Shown here: positions 25,120-33,018 of the stretch, piece after piece | How the letters are laid out: each line of letters begins with the position of its first letter | Position numbering within the stretch: position 1 is the stretch's first letter | Source: Limnohabitans sp. T6-20 | GTDB taxonomy: Bacteria; Pseudomonadota; Gammaproteobacteria; Burkholderiales; Burkholderiaceae_C | Assembly (NCBI RefSeq): GCF_003063505.1 | Contig: NZ_NERW01000001.1 | Span: 488,501-552,500, forward strand | DNA length: 64,000 nucleotides | Reading direction: 5' to 3' | The notes under the pieces: model-generated | The model's database searches: none | Told to the model about the DNA's origin: nothing | Seen by the model: only the letters and a program-made list of their open reading frames with translations | Position numbers and translations under genes: made by a program

Positions 25120-26097
25120 ATGAGCCCTGTGACAGCTTCCTCCACCCTCCAGGTCCGCGTGCGGGCCACCACTTACGAAGCCCAAAACATCCTGGGCTTT
25201 GAGCTGGTGCCGCTGGACCCTGCCACCGCCTTGCCCGCCTTCACGGCCGGGGCCCACATCGAGTTGCACTTGCCCAGCGGCTTGCGGCGCAGCTATTCGC
25301 TGCTCAATGACCCACAAGAAACCCACCGCTACCGCATCGGCGTGAACCTGGACGCCCACAGCCGGGGCGGCTCGCGCTTCATGCACGAGCAGCTGCGCAC
25401 GGGCGCGGTATTGACCATCGGTGCGCCGCGCAACCTGTTTGCCATGGACGAGTCGGCCCCCTTCAACGTGTTCATCGCCGGAGGCATCGGCATCACGCCC
25501 ATGCTGAGCATGATCGCCCGCTCGCAGGCGCTGGGCACGCCCTGGCGTTTGCATTACGCCGCACGCACCCGCCAGCATGCGGGCTTTCTGGAGGTGCTGG
25601 CCCGCTTTCAAGGACAGCCCGGTGCCGAGGTGCTGCTCAACTTTGACCAGGAGCCCGGCGGCCAGATGCTGGACCTGAACGCGGTGATCGCGGCCCTGCC
25701 CGAAGGCGCGCATGTGTATGCCTGCGGCCCGGCCCCGATGCTGGCGGCTTACGAACAAGCCACCGCCAGCTTGCCACCCGAACGCGTGCACCGCGAATAC
25801 TTTGCCGCGCAAGAAGCGGCGGCCACCGATGGCCGCTACACCGTGACGCTGGCGCGCAGCCAGCGCACGCTGCAAATCAACCCGGGCCAGACCCTGCTCG
25901 ACGGCCTGATCGCCATCGGGGCAGAGCCGACTTTTTCGTGCCAGCAAGGCATTTGCGGCACCTGCGAAGTCAGGGTGCTCGAAGGCACGCCCGACCACCG
26001 CGACATGGTGTTGACCGACGCCGAAAAAGCCGCCAACGACCGCATGATGGTCTGCTGCTCAGGGGCCCAAAGCACCCGGCTGGTGCTGGACCTGTGA
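25120..26097 (+). CDS. Oxygenase reductase with FMN, NAD and [2Fe-2S] domains (phthalate dioxygenase reductase/VanB type)
   Basis: 325-residue class IA electron-transfer protein. Order of domains: flavin-binding barrel (RSYS at 57-60), NAD-binding domain (GGIGITPM at 121-128, YACGPAPML at 200-208), then a plant-type ferredoxin with Cys274, Cys279, Cys282 and Cys312. It should pass electrons from NADH to the Rieske centres of the two oxygenases. It starts 10 bases after the second oxygenase gene and is the only reductase in the cluster, so it probably serves both. Confidence 0.95.
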   Translation: MSPVTASSTLQVRVRATTYEAQNILGFELVPLDPATALPAFTAGAHIELHLPSGLRRSYSLLNDPQETHRYRIGVNLDAHSRGGSRFMHEQLRTGAVLTIGAPRNLFAMDESAPFNVFIAGGIGITPMLSMIARSQALGTPWRLHYAARTRQHAGFLEVLARFQGQPGAEVLLNFDQEPGGQMLDLNAVIAALPEGAHVYACGPAPMLAAYEQATASLPPERVHREYFAAQEAAATDGRYTVTLARSQRTLQINPGQTLLDGLIAIGAEPTFSCQQGICGTCEVRVLEGTPDHRDMVLTDAEKAANDRMMVCCSGAQSTRLVLDL

Positions 26098-26131
26098 ATT
26101 GATTTTTTGACTTGAACCTCTGGAAACTCCA

Positions 26132-26920
26132 ATGAGCGAACCCCTGATCACCTACGAACTCGACGGCAACGTCGCCCTGATCGGCCTGAACCGGCCAGAC
26201 AAGCGCAACAGCATCAACGACCCGCTGATCGACGCGCTGCGCGCCGCCGTGCTGCGGGCGCACGAAGAGGCCGACGTGGCCGTGCTGTTTGGCCACGGCA
26301 CCAACTTTTGCGCAGGTCTCGATCTGGCCGAAGCGCTGGCCCGCGCCACCGGGCAAATCAAGCCCCCGCGCAAGCGCAAGCGCCACAACTGGCACGAGGT
26401 GTTTGACCTGATCGAACGCGGCCCGATTCCGTTTGTGGCGGCCTTGCACGGCGCGGTCGTGGGCGGCGGGCTGGAGCTGGCCACTGCGGCCCATGTGCGC
26501 GTGGGTGACGAGTCGGCCCTGTTTGGTCTGCCTGAAGGCCAGCGCGGCATTTTTGTAGGCGGTGGCGGCACGGTGCGCATCCAGCGCGTGGTCGGCACCA
26601 CGGTGATGATGGACATGATGCTGACCGGTCGCCTGCTGAGCGCCGCCGAAGGCTTGCAGGAAAAAGTCATCCGCTATGTGACCCCGGCGGGCGAAGCGCT
26701 GGCCAAGGCCAAAGAGCTGGCCCACCGCATCGCCAAAAACAGCGTGGAAACCAACTGGATGATCGTCAACGTGCTGCCGCGCATCCACGACATGACGCAC
26801 AACGACGGCCTGTTTGTCGAACAACTCAATTCGGCCCGCGCCCGTCCACCCGAAGCCGAAGCCCGTCTGCGCGAGTTTGTTGACGGCAAAGCCAAAAAGA
26901 TCCAGGACAACCAGGCCTGA
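26132..26920 (+). CDS. Enoyl-CoA hydratase/isomerase (crotonase) with canonical glutamates
   Basis: 262-residue crotonase. The oxyanion-hole regions are FCAGLDLAEAL and GAVVGGGLELATAAH. Both catalytic glutamates of hydratases are present (Glu in GGGLELA and Glu in GLPEGQRG), unlike the paralogue at 5542. An unusual Lys/Arg-rich loop (KPPRKRKRHNWHE) lies between the first motif and the second. It precedes a 3-hydroxyacyl-CoA dehydrogenase gene that lacks its own hydratase domain; together they could do the work of a FadB-type protein. Confidence 0.9.
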   Translation: MSEPLITYELDGNVALIGLNRPDKRNSINDPLIDALRAAVLRAHEEADVAVLFGHGTNFCAGLDLAEALARATGQIKPPRKRKRHNWHEVFDLIERGPIPFVAALHGAVVGGGLELATAAHVRVGDESALFGLPEGQRGIFVGGGGTVRIQRVVGTTVMMDMMLTGRLLSAAEGLQEKVIRYVTPAGEALAKAKELAHRIAKNSVETNWMIVNVLPRIHDMTHNDGLFVEQLNSARARPPEAEARLREFVDGKAKKIQDNQA

Positions 26921-26942
26921 ACCCAGCGCCTTAACACCGAAC

Positions 26943-28292
26943 ATGCCCATGAATGATTTTGATTTTTTCAGCGTCAGCGATGACGACCGCGCCCGCGCGC
27001 TGGCCCACGCCAAAGCAGCCGCTGCCCAAGCGGCGCACATCCCCGACATCCCGGCAGGTACCCCCCTGCGCCCCATCCGTCGCGTGGCGGTCATCGGTGC
27101 GGGCACCATGGGCGGCGGCATTGCGATGTCGCTGGCCGGCATCGGCATCCCGGTCACCCTGATCGATGCCAATGCCCAAGGGCTGGAGCGCGGTTTGCAG
27201 CGCGTGAAGGACAACTACGCCACCAGCGTCAAACGCGGCAAGTTGCCACAAGCCGAGATGGACCAGCGCGTGGCACTGATCACCGGCTCGCTGCAAATGG
27301 CCGATGTGAAAGACGCCGACATGGTGATCGAGGCCGTGTTTGAAGACATGGGCCTCAAGCAGGACATCTTTCGCCAGCTCGATGCGCTGTGCAAACCCGG
27401 TGCGATTTTGGCCACCAACACCTCGGGCCTCGATGTCGACCAGATCGCCGCCGTGACCGGCCGCCCGCAAGACGTGGTGGGTGCGCACTTTTTCAGCCCC
27501 GCCCATGTGATGCGCCTGCTCGAAGTCGTGCGCGGTGCGCAGACCGCGCCCGAGGTGATCGCCACCTTGATGGATCTGGGCCGCCGCATGGGCAAGATTG
27601 CGGTGCTGGCGCGCATTTACCCGGGCTTCATCGGCAATGCGCTGTTTCGCAACTACACCCGCGAAGCGCACTTTCTGGTGGAAGACGGCGCGCTGCCGCA
27701 CGAGGTGGACGCCGCGCTCACGAAATTTGGCTACGCCATGGGCATTTTTGCGGTGCACGACATGGCGGGCAACGATGTGGGCTACCAAACGCGCAAGGCG
27801 CAAATGGCCACCCGCCCCACCGACCGGCGCTGGAACGACCTGATCATGAAGCTGTGTGATCTGGGCCGTCTGGGCCAAAAAAGCGGCAAGGGCTGGTACC
27901 GCTACGAAGCCGGTGACCGCACGCCGCACCGCGACCCCGAGGTCGAACAGTTCATCGCCGAAGAGTCGGCCCGCATGGGCCTGCCGCGGTGCACCATGAG
28001 CGAAGCCGAGATCGTCAAACGCTGCCTGTACGGCATGATCAACGAAGGCGCGAAACTGCTGGAACAAGGCATCGCCTTGCGGCCCGGCGACATCGACATC
28101 ACGTATCTGACGGGTTACGGTTTCCCGGCGCACCAGGGTGGGCCGATGTTTCTGGCCGACCGGATCGGGCTGCCCCGTGTGCTGGCCGACATCGAGCGCC
28201 TGCACGCAGAATATGGTTTTTGGTGGCAACCTGCGCCGCTGCTGCAAAAGCTGGTGCGCGAAGGCAAAAATTTTGCCGACTTGCCTCACTGA
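26943..28292 (+). CDS. 3-hydroxyacyl-CoA dehydrogenase (FadB-type, without hydratase domain)
   Basis: 449-residue NAD-dependent dehydrogenase. The Rossmann motif VAVIGAGTMGGGIA begins near residue 49, followed by the catalytic segments AILATNTSGLDVDQIA and GAHFFSPAHVMRLLEVV, and two C-terminal helical domains (GYGFPAHQGGPMFLAD). This matches the C-terminal two thirds of FadB/FadJ, with the N-terminal crotonase domain absent; the upstream gene supplies a stand-alone crotonase. The start could be 26943 or 26949 (MPMNDF). It would oxidise the hydroxyacyl-CoA intermediate of the pathway. Confidence 0.94.
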   Translation: MPMNDFDFFSVSDDDRARALAHAKAAAAQAAHIPDIPAGTPLRPIRRVAVIGAGTMGGGIAMSLAGIGIPVTLIDANAQGLERGLQRVKDNYATSVKRGKLPQAEMDQRVALITGSLQMADVKDADMVIEAVFEDMGLKQDIFRQLDALCKPGAILATNTSGLDVDQIAAVTGRPQDVVGAHFFSPAHVMRLLEVVRGAQTAPEVIATLMDLGRRMGKIAVLARIYPGFIGNALFRNYTREAHFLVEDGALPHEVDAALTKFGYAMGIFAVHDMAGNDVGYQTRKAQMATRPTDRRWNDLIMKLCDLGRLGQKSGKGWYRYEAGDRTPHRDPEVEQFIAEESARMGLPRCTMSEAEIVKRCLYGMINEGAKLLEQGIALRPGDIDITYLTGYGFPAHQGGPMFLADRIGLPRVLADIERLHAEYGFWWQPAPLLQKLVREGKNFADLPH

Positions 28293-28321
28293 ACCTTTAC
28301 TGAACGCCAAAGGACACCGCC

Positions 28322-29101
28322 ATGGATCTGGGCCTCAAGGGCAAAAAAGCCATCGTCTGCGCCTCGTCGCAGGGCCTGGGCTACGCCTGTGCACTGGCGC
28401 TGGCGCAAGAAGGCTGCGAGGTCTTCATCAATGGCCGCAACGCCGACAAGCTGGCGCAAGCGGCAGACCGCCTGCGCCTGGCCACCGGCACCCGCATCAC
28501 GCCGGTGCAGGCCGACCTCAACACCGAAGCGGGCCGCAGCGCCTTGCTGACGGCTTGCCCCGCGCCTGACATTCTGGTCAACAACAACGCCGGACCGCCC
28601 CCAGGCCAACTGGCCGACTGGGACCACGCGGCTTGGATGGGCGCGCTGGAGAGCAACCTGCTGTCGGCGGCGCTGCTGATGCGCGAAACCCTGCCGGGCA
28701 TGCGGGCGCGGCGCTTCGGGCGCATCGTCAATATCACCTCGGCCATGGTCAAGACGCCGCATGCGGCCATGGGTTTGTCGACCGCCGCCCGGGCCGGGCT
28801 GACGGCACTGTCCAAAGCATTAGCACGCGAGGCCATCGTCGACAACGTGACCCTCAACAACCTGCTGCCCGAGCGCTTTGACACACCCCGGCAAGAGTTC
28901 ATGGCCCAGCGCATGATGAAAGAGTCGGGCATCACCCGCGACGAGGCCCGCGCCCGCATCGCGGCCACCTTGCCAGCCAACCGCTTTGGCGACCCGAAAG
29001 AGTTCGGTGCGGCCTGCGCCTTTTTGTGCGCGACCACCTCGGGCTTCATGACCGGACAAAACCTGCAACTCGACGGCGGGGCCTACAGCGCGCTGATCTG
29101 A
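28322..29101 (+). CDS. SDR family protein with degenerate active site
   Basis: 259-residue short-chain dehydrogenase/reductase fold. The nucleotide motif reads CASSQGLGYA (residues 13-22) instead of TGxxxGIG, and the catalytic Tyr-x-x-x-Lys is absent: the region reads GLSTAARAG, so Tyr aligns with Leu152 and Lys with Ala156, although the Ser near 140 (NITSA) remains. This matches a described SDR subgroup resembling beta-ketoacyl reductases with an imperfect tetrad. It may have a different catalytic mechanism or a non-redox role. It is the last gene of the rightward arm, followed by a strong hairpin. Confidence 0.88.
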   Translation: MDLGLKGKKAIVCASSQGLGYACALALAQEGCEVFINGRNADKLAQAADRLRLATGTRITPVQADLNTEAGRSALLTACPAPDILVNNNAGPPPGQLADWDHAAWMGALESNLLSAALLMRETLPGMRARRFGRIVNITSAMVKTPHAAMGLSTAARAGLTALSKALAREAIVDNVTLNNLLPERFDTPRQEFMAQRMMKESGITRDEARARIAATLPANRFGDPKEFGAACAFLCATTSGFMTGQNLQLDGGAYSALI

Positions 29102-29122
29102 GCGCAGGCCGTTCAGGCAAAG

Positions 29123-29150
29123 AAAAAGGCGTCCTGTCGGACGCCTTTTT
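29123..29150. terminator. Bidirectional intrinsic terminator
   Basis: Perfect stem GGCGTCC (29128-29134) / GGACGCC (29139-29145) with loop TGTC, flanked by AAAAA on the left and TTTTT on the right. It can therefore end both the rightward catabolic operon and the leftward phasin gene. Confidence 0.85.
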
Positions 29151-29186
29151 CAATTCAGAGGCCAAAGCCTCCGGATATCGGAGATA

Positions 29187-29744
29187 TCAGGCCTTGGCTT
29201 TGGCCTTGGACATGGCGGCTTTCACCGAAGCTTCGGCTTGGGCAGTAGCGGCCTTGATGTTGGACTCGGCTGTGTCAGCAGCTTGCTTGGCCACTTTTTT
29301 CAGGGTTTCAGCAGCAGTCTGGCTGGCTTCGAAAGCGGTTTTGATCACGGCCACAGCAGCGTCAGAGCCGGCTGGTGCGTTTTTCAGGCTGTTTTCGACC
29401 AAGCTTTTGACGGCTTTTTCGGACTCGGCCATTTTGCCTTCGACAGCTTTGGTGAACACGGCGCTGGTGCTGTTGGCGATGTCAGCCAAGTGACGGCCAT
29501 AAGACACCGACTTTTCGAAAGCAGGCTGCACCAAAGCGGCTTGCACGGCCATCAGGTCTTGAGGTGTTTTGGCACCCATCAAAGCTTGCACGTTGGAGAA
29601 AGACTCGCCCACAGCGGCTTTGCCAGCGGCCATGTTCAGCTCAACCAGGCGCTCGAAACCGGCAAAAGCGGTTTGCGACAGGTCTGCAGCAGCGGTCAGG
29701 TTGGCTTGTTGAGCAGCGGAGAATTGTTCGGCGTTGAAGTTCAT
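29187..29744 (-). CDS. Phasin family protein (PHA granule-associated)
   Basis: 185-residue alpha-helical, Ala/Lys-rich protein with the phasin_2 pattern: FNAEQFSAAQQANL at the N-terminus, GFERLVELNMAAGKAAV, and a Lys/Ala-rich amphipathic C-terminus ending KAKAKA. Phasins coat polyhydroxyalkanoate granules and control their size. The start at 29744 gives the usual family N-terminus. The 259-base region 29745-30003 upstream holds its promoter; I see no gene there. The organism probably stores PHA. Confidence 0.92.
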   Translation of the reverse strand: MNFNAEQFSAAQQANLTAAADLSQTAFAGFERLVELNMAAGKAAVGESFSNVQALMGAKTPQDLMAVQAALVQPAFEKSVSYGRHLADIANSTSAVFTKAVEGKMAESEKAVKSLVENSLKNAPAGSDAAVAVIKTAFEASQTAAETLKKVAKQAADTAESNIKAATAQAEASVKAAMSKAKAKA

Positions 29745-30003
29745 GGTGTTCCTTGGAAAGGTTTGTTGCAATGCAGCAATTTGAACAGTTCACCAGGGTC
29801 AACACAAGGGAAAACCCGCACTTTAGAGTCCACACTCCAATTGGACATGCTCTGGCGTAACTGTGTGCGGTAGCGTCCATACAAAGTAGGCGCCTTGTGT
29901 TGTGGCCCCATTTCAGGGGCACTTCCTTTTGCTTTTGCAACGACAGCGGTCCGACCCCATACACTTGGTGCAACGGCCATTCCGGTCAAGACATCCTGTA
30001 TTT

Positions 30004-30603
30004 ATGGAATTCCTCAGTCTGCTGTTTTTATTGGTCACGGGCATCCACTGGCTCAACACCCAAGGCCAGCGTAAACGCACCGCCCTGCTGGCCGAACAAT
30101 TGCGCCCCTACCAGATCGAAAAGCACATGGAGCAACTCACCAGTGCCTACATGCGTGCACTGGGCGAAACAGACCCCGAGCGGCAGCAGCAAATTTTGCA
30201 GCTGCAAGAAGCGGCAGAACAGCAACTGGCCAACGAGTTCCAAAACCTGGCACGCGAATTTGCCAAACTGCCCGCCCCAGTGACACGGGCCTTCAAGGTT
30301 GCGCTGCCCTACATCGATCAACTCTCGCCCAAAGCCTGCTTTGACATGCGCCGCATATTGGAAGTGCACGCCCAAGGCATCGCCCTGGCCGTCAGCAACC
30401 CCCAAGGCCTGTCTCCCAAAGAGCGCTCATTTCGCATGATGGGCGAGATGTTTTTGATGCAGCACAGCTGCCACTGGTTCTGCAAATCCAAAACCATCGC
30501 CTCGGCCCGCATGCTGGCCCAACACCAGACCCGCTACGAACAAGCGCTGGCCGCCGTCAGCCCCGAAACGCGAGAGGCTTATTTGGACGTGGTGCAGGCT
30601 TGA
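30004..30603 (+). CDS. Hypothetical protein with N-terminal membrane anchor
   Basis: I do not recognise this 199-residue protein. It starts with a short hydrophobic segment (MEFLSLLFLLVTGIHWL), followed by a basic stretch and a mostly helical, Gln/Glu-rich region with probable coiled coil (QQQILQLQEAAEQQLANEFQ). The second half contains Cys and His residues (QHSCHWFCKSKT). An upstream extension to 29902 is open but lacks any sign of coding. It is monocistronic between the phasin gene and the convergent exonuclease gene. Confidence 0.7.
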   Translation: MEFLSLLFLLVTGIHWLNTQGQRKRTALLAEQLRPYQIEKHMEQLTSAYMRALGETDPERQQQILQLQEAAEQQLANEFQNLAREFAKLPAPVTRAFKVALPYIDQLSPKACFDMRRILEVHAQGIALAVSNPQGLSPKERSFRMMGEMFLMQHSCHWFCKSKTIASARMLAQHQTRYEQALAAVSPETREAYLDVVQA

Positions 30604-30675
30604 AAGACGCCCAAGCCATCGAGCCAATTAACTGAGTGAGGCTGGCGCGTTTTGCTGAAAGTTTTGCGACTTTCA

Positions 30676-31287
30676 TCAAGCCCCCGCACGCTGCTTCAAA
30701 TACGGCCCCACCAAATGACGGCTGGTGCGCTGCAGGCCCATCAGCAAAGCGTGGTCGGCCTGGCTGCAGCCATAGCGGGTTTTCAGGTCGTGCTGCATCT
30801 GCGCCAGCAAATGCGCGGCCATCTCGGCATCGGCCAAGGCCCGGTGGGCACGGCCTGACGACGGCAAATGGTGCAGCGCCGCCAGCGTACCCAGCTTGTG
30901 GTTGGGTGCTTGCGGGTACAAGCGGCGCGACAGCAGCAAAGTGCAGGCAAAGGCGTGCGAGCCGTCTTGCCCGCAGCGCGCCAACTCGGCCTGCCAGAAC
31001 TTTTTGTCAAAGGACGCGTTGTGCGCCACCATGGGCCGCCCGCCCACAAAGCGGGCCGCCTCGCGCATCACCTGCTCGGCTGGGGGCGCGGCCTGCACCA
31101 TCTCATTGGTGATGCCTGTCAGTTGGGTGATGAAACTGTTCACCCGCACCCCGGCATTCATCAGGCTTTGGTAGCGGTCCACCACCTGCCCGCCCTCGAG
31201 CATGACGATGGCCACCTCGGTGGCGCGGTCGCCCATGTTGGGAGAGATCCCGGTGGTTTCGAAGTCGATGATGGCAATGGGGGACAT
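30676..31287 (-). CDS. DEDDh-type 3'-5' exonuclease (DnaQ/epsilon-like)
   Basis: 203-residue exonuclease-fold protein. The three exo motifs are intact: IIDFETTG (Asp, Glu), HNASFDKKFW (Asp) and HRALADAEM (His and Asp of the DEDDh type). Such stand-alone proteins degrade single-stranded DNA or RNA ends or assist proofreading and repair. The start at 31287 (MSPIAIIDFE) puts exo I at the very N-terminus as is usual. It is divergent from the phosphoesterase at 31370 with about 80 bases between them. Confidence 0.9.
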   Translation of the reverse strand: MSPIAIIDFETTGISPNMGDRATEVAIVMLEGGQVVDRYQSLMNAGVRVNSFITQLTGITNEMVQAAPPAEQVMREAARFVGGRPMVAHNASFDKKFWQAELARCGQDGSHAFACTLLLSRRLYPQAPNHKLGTLAALHHLPSSGRAHRALADAEMAAHLLAQMQHDLKTRYGCSQADHALLMGLQRTSRHLVGPYLKQRAGA

Positions 31288-31369
31288 GGGTGGCTTAGCG
31301 GAAAGCATTCGGGGTAACTGTTCAAGCTTATCCGAAGGCCCTGTCAACAGCGCTGCAAAGACCTGCACA

Positions 31370-32194
31370 ATGCGAAAGAAACTTCATTCACTCACCCCCA
31401 TGCACCCCGGCCCCATCCTCTTCTGCGGCGACCCGCACGGCCAATGGCAGCACATCATCGATGCCGCCTTGCAAACCCACGCCCGTGCCGTCATCCTGCT
31501 GGGCGACCTGGAGCCGGCCCGGCCGCTGCACATCGAGCTTGATGCCATTTGGGAGCGCGTTTGGTTCATCCACGGTAACCACGACACCGACCATTCGGAC
31601 AACTTCGCCAACGTCTGGCACAACGAGGTGAGCGAGCGCAACCTGCACGGCCGCGCCGTCACGCTGCCCTGCGGCACGCGCATCGGAGGGCTGGGCGGCG
31701 TGTTTCGCGGGGCGGTGTGGTACCCCAAAGACCAGCAAGCGCCCAAGTTTCGCAACCGCGAAGCGCACGCCCGCGTCACACCGCGCCAAGACCGCTGGCA
31801 AGGCGGCGTGCACCTCAAGCACTGGTCCACCATCTACCCGGACGAGGTGGAACAACTGGCCACGCTGCAAGCCGACATCCTCATCACCCACGAAGCGTCC
31901 GGCTACCACGAGCACGGATTCAAAGAGCTGGATTCACTGGCCCGCCGCATGGGCGTGCGCATGACGGTGCACGGGCACCAGCACGACAACATTGACAGCA
32001 GCGCCCACTGGGACGCGCAAGGTTTTCAGAGCTTTGGGGTGGGGCTGCGGGGGGTGATGGCAATGGATGGGTTCGATGATTTTTTGGGCAGCGTCGAACG
32101 CAGCTCACATGGCCATACGCCAACGCACGAGCGAGACCCTTTCGAAGGGATGCCCGGTTCAATTGAGCTTTCTGCCCTCAAATTGGACAATTGA
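31370..32194 (+). CDS. Calcineurin-like metallophosphoesterase
   Basis: 274-residue phosphoesterase. The five family motifs appear in order: FCGDPHGQW (Asp, His), LLGDLEPA, IHGNHDTDH, ILITHEAS and VHGHQHDN, so the dinuclear metal site is complete. Substrate unknown; it could act on nucleotides or phosphoproteins. The start may be 31370 or 31400 (MHPGPILF). Its stop codon lies within the first palindrome of the toxin-antitoxin promoter region, so a regulator bound there would sit at the end of this gene. Confidence 0.88.
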   Translation: MRKKLHSLTPMHPGPILFCGDPHGQWQHIIDAALQTHARAVILLGDLEPARPLHIELDAIWERVWFIHGNHDTDHSDNFANVWHNEVSERNLHGRAVTLPCGTRIGGLGGVFRGAVWYPKDQQAPKFRNREAHARVTPRQDRWQGGVHLKHWSTIYPDEVEQLATLQADILITHEASGYHEHGFKELDSLARRMGVRMTVHGHQHDNIDSSAHWDAQGFQSFGVGLRGVMAMDGFDDFLGSVERSSHGHTPTHERDPFEGMPGSIELSALKLDN

Positions 32195-32220
32195 TATCAA
32201 TGACCGAATTTTGATATCAT
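32191..32220. promoter_or_regulatory. Tandem palindromes, candidate FitA/VapB operator
   Basis: Two copies of a TTGATATCA palindrome, TTGATATCAA at 32191-32200 and TTGATATCAT at 32211-32220, begin 20 bases apart (about two helical turns). They lie 28 bases before the antitoxin start. Ribbon-helix-helix antitoxins of this class, with their PIN toxin, typically bind paired palindromes in their own promoter. Confidence 0.65.
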
Positions 32221-32247
32221 TCTCGCCTTGCTTCAGGAGACCCAGCC

Positions 32248-32487
32248 ATGTCGTCCATCACCATCCGCAATTTGCCCGAAGAAACCCACAGAGCTTTGCG
32301 ACAGCGTGCCGCATTGGCGGGCCGCAGCACCGAGGCCGAAGTGCGCGCCATTCTGGAACAAGCCGCACGCCCGCAAGGGCGCATCCAACTGGGATCGCTG
32401 CTGGCCGAAATTGGCCAACAAGCTGGCGGCTTTGACTTGAATATTGAGCGCGACAAAACACCCGCAAAACCCATGGTGTTTGAATGA
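32248..32487 (+). CDS. FitA/VapB-like ribbon-helix-helix antitoxin
   Basis: 79-residue protein with an N-terminal ribbon-helix-helix DNA-binding domain (SSITIRNLPEETHRALRQRA) and a C-terminal tail (DLNIERDKTPAKPMVFE) of the type that blocks the toxin active site. The stop overlaps the toxin start by four bases (ATGA), the usual coupling in VapBC modules. It should neutralise the PIN toxin and repress the operon through the palindromes at 32191-32220. Confidence 0.92.
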   Translation: MSSITIRNLPEETHRALRQRAALAGRSTEAEVRAILEQAARPQGRIQLGSLLAEIGQQAGGFDLNIERDKTPAKPMVFE

Positions 32488-32909
32488 TCTTGCTGGACAC
32501 CAACGTCATCTCGGAACCACTGAAGCTGTCGGCGGACGCGGGCGTTTTGTCGTGGATCGATGCGCAATCCATCGACACCCTTTACCTGTCCGCCATCAGC
32601 CTGGCCGAATTGCGCTTTGGCATCGCCGCCCTGCCAGCGGGCAAACGCAAAGAGACCCTGCACTTGGGTTTGGAGCAACGCATCCTGCCTTTGTTTGCTG
32701 ACCGAATCCTGCCTTTTGACGCCAGCGCATCGCAGGCCTATGCAGAGATCCTTTCGACAGCCCGCACCCAGGGCCGAGCCATCTCGACCGCGGACGGCTA
32801 CATCGCCGCCACCGCGAAGCGACATGGCTTCATGGTGGCCACGCGAGACGCCAGTCCCTTTGAGGCTGCGGGGCTGACCGTGATCAACCCTTGGACGTCC
32901 AGGCACTGA
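32484..32909 (+). CDS. PIN-domain toxin (FitB/VapC type)
   Basis: 141-residue PIN-domain ribonuclease. Acidic active-site residues are visible in LLDTNVISE (Asp5), ISLAELRFG (Glu) and TADGYIAATA / ATRDASPFE (Asp residues). VapC-type toxins cleave tRNA or rRNA when the antitoxin is degraded. It is coupled to the antitoxin gene by overlap and is followed by a terminator at 32911-32935. The module is chromosomal, next to other accessory genes. Confidence 0.93.
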   Translation: MILLDTNVISEPLKLSADAGVLSWIDAQSIDTLYLSAISLAELRFGIAALPAGKRKETLHLGLEQRILPLFADRILPFDASASQAYAEILSTARTQGRAISTADGYIAATAKRHGFMVATRDASPFEAAGLTVINPWTSRH

Positions 32910-32910
32910 C

Positions 32911-32937
32911 AAAGCCCATTACGGGCTTTTGATTTTT
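32911..32937 (+). terminator. Intrinsic terminator of the toxin-antitoxin operon
   Basis: Stem AAAGCCC (32911-32917) / GGGCTTT (32923-32929) with loop ATTAC, followed by a T-rich stretch (TGATTTTT). It begins one base after the toxin stop codon. Confidence 0.75.
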
Positions 32938-33018
32938 GCAAGGTAACCCAGGCAAAGCCCTGGTTCACAAAGCCCCGCCCCATTCTTAAGCTGATTGCCT
33001 CACTCACATGGAGGCAAC

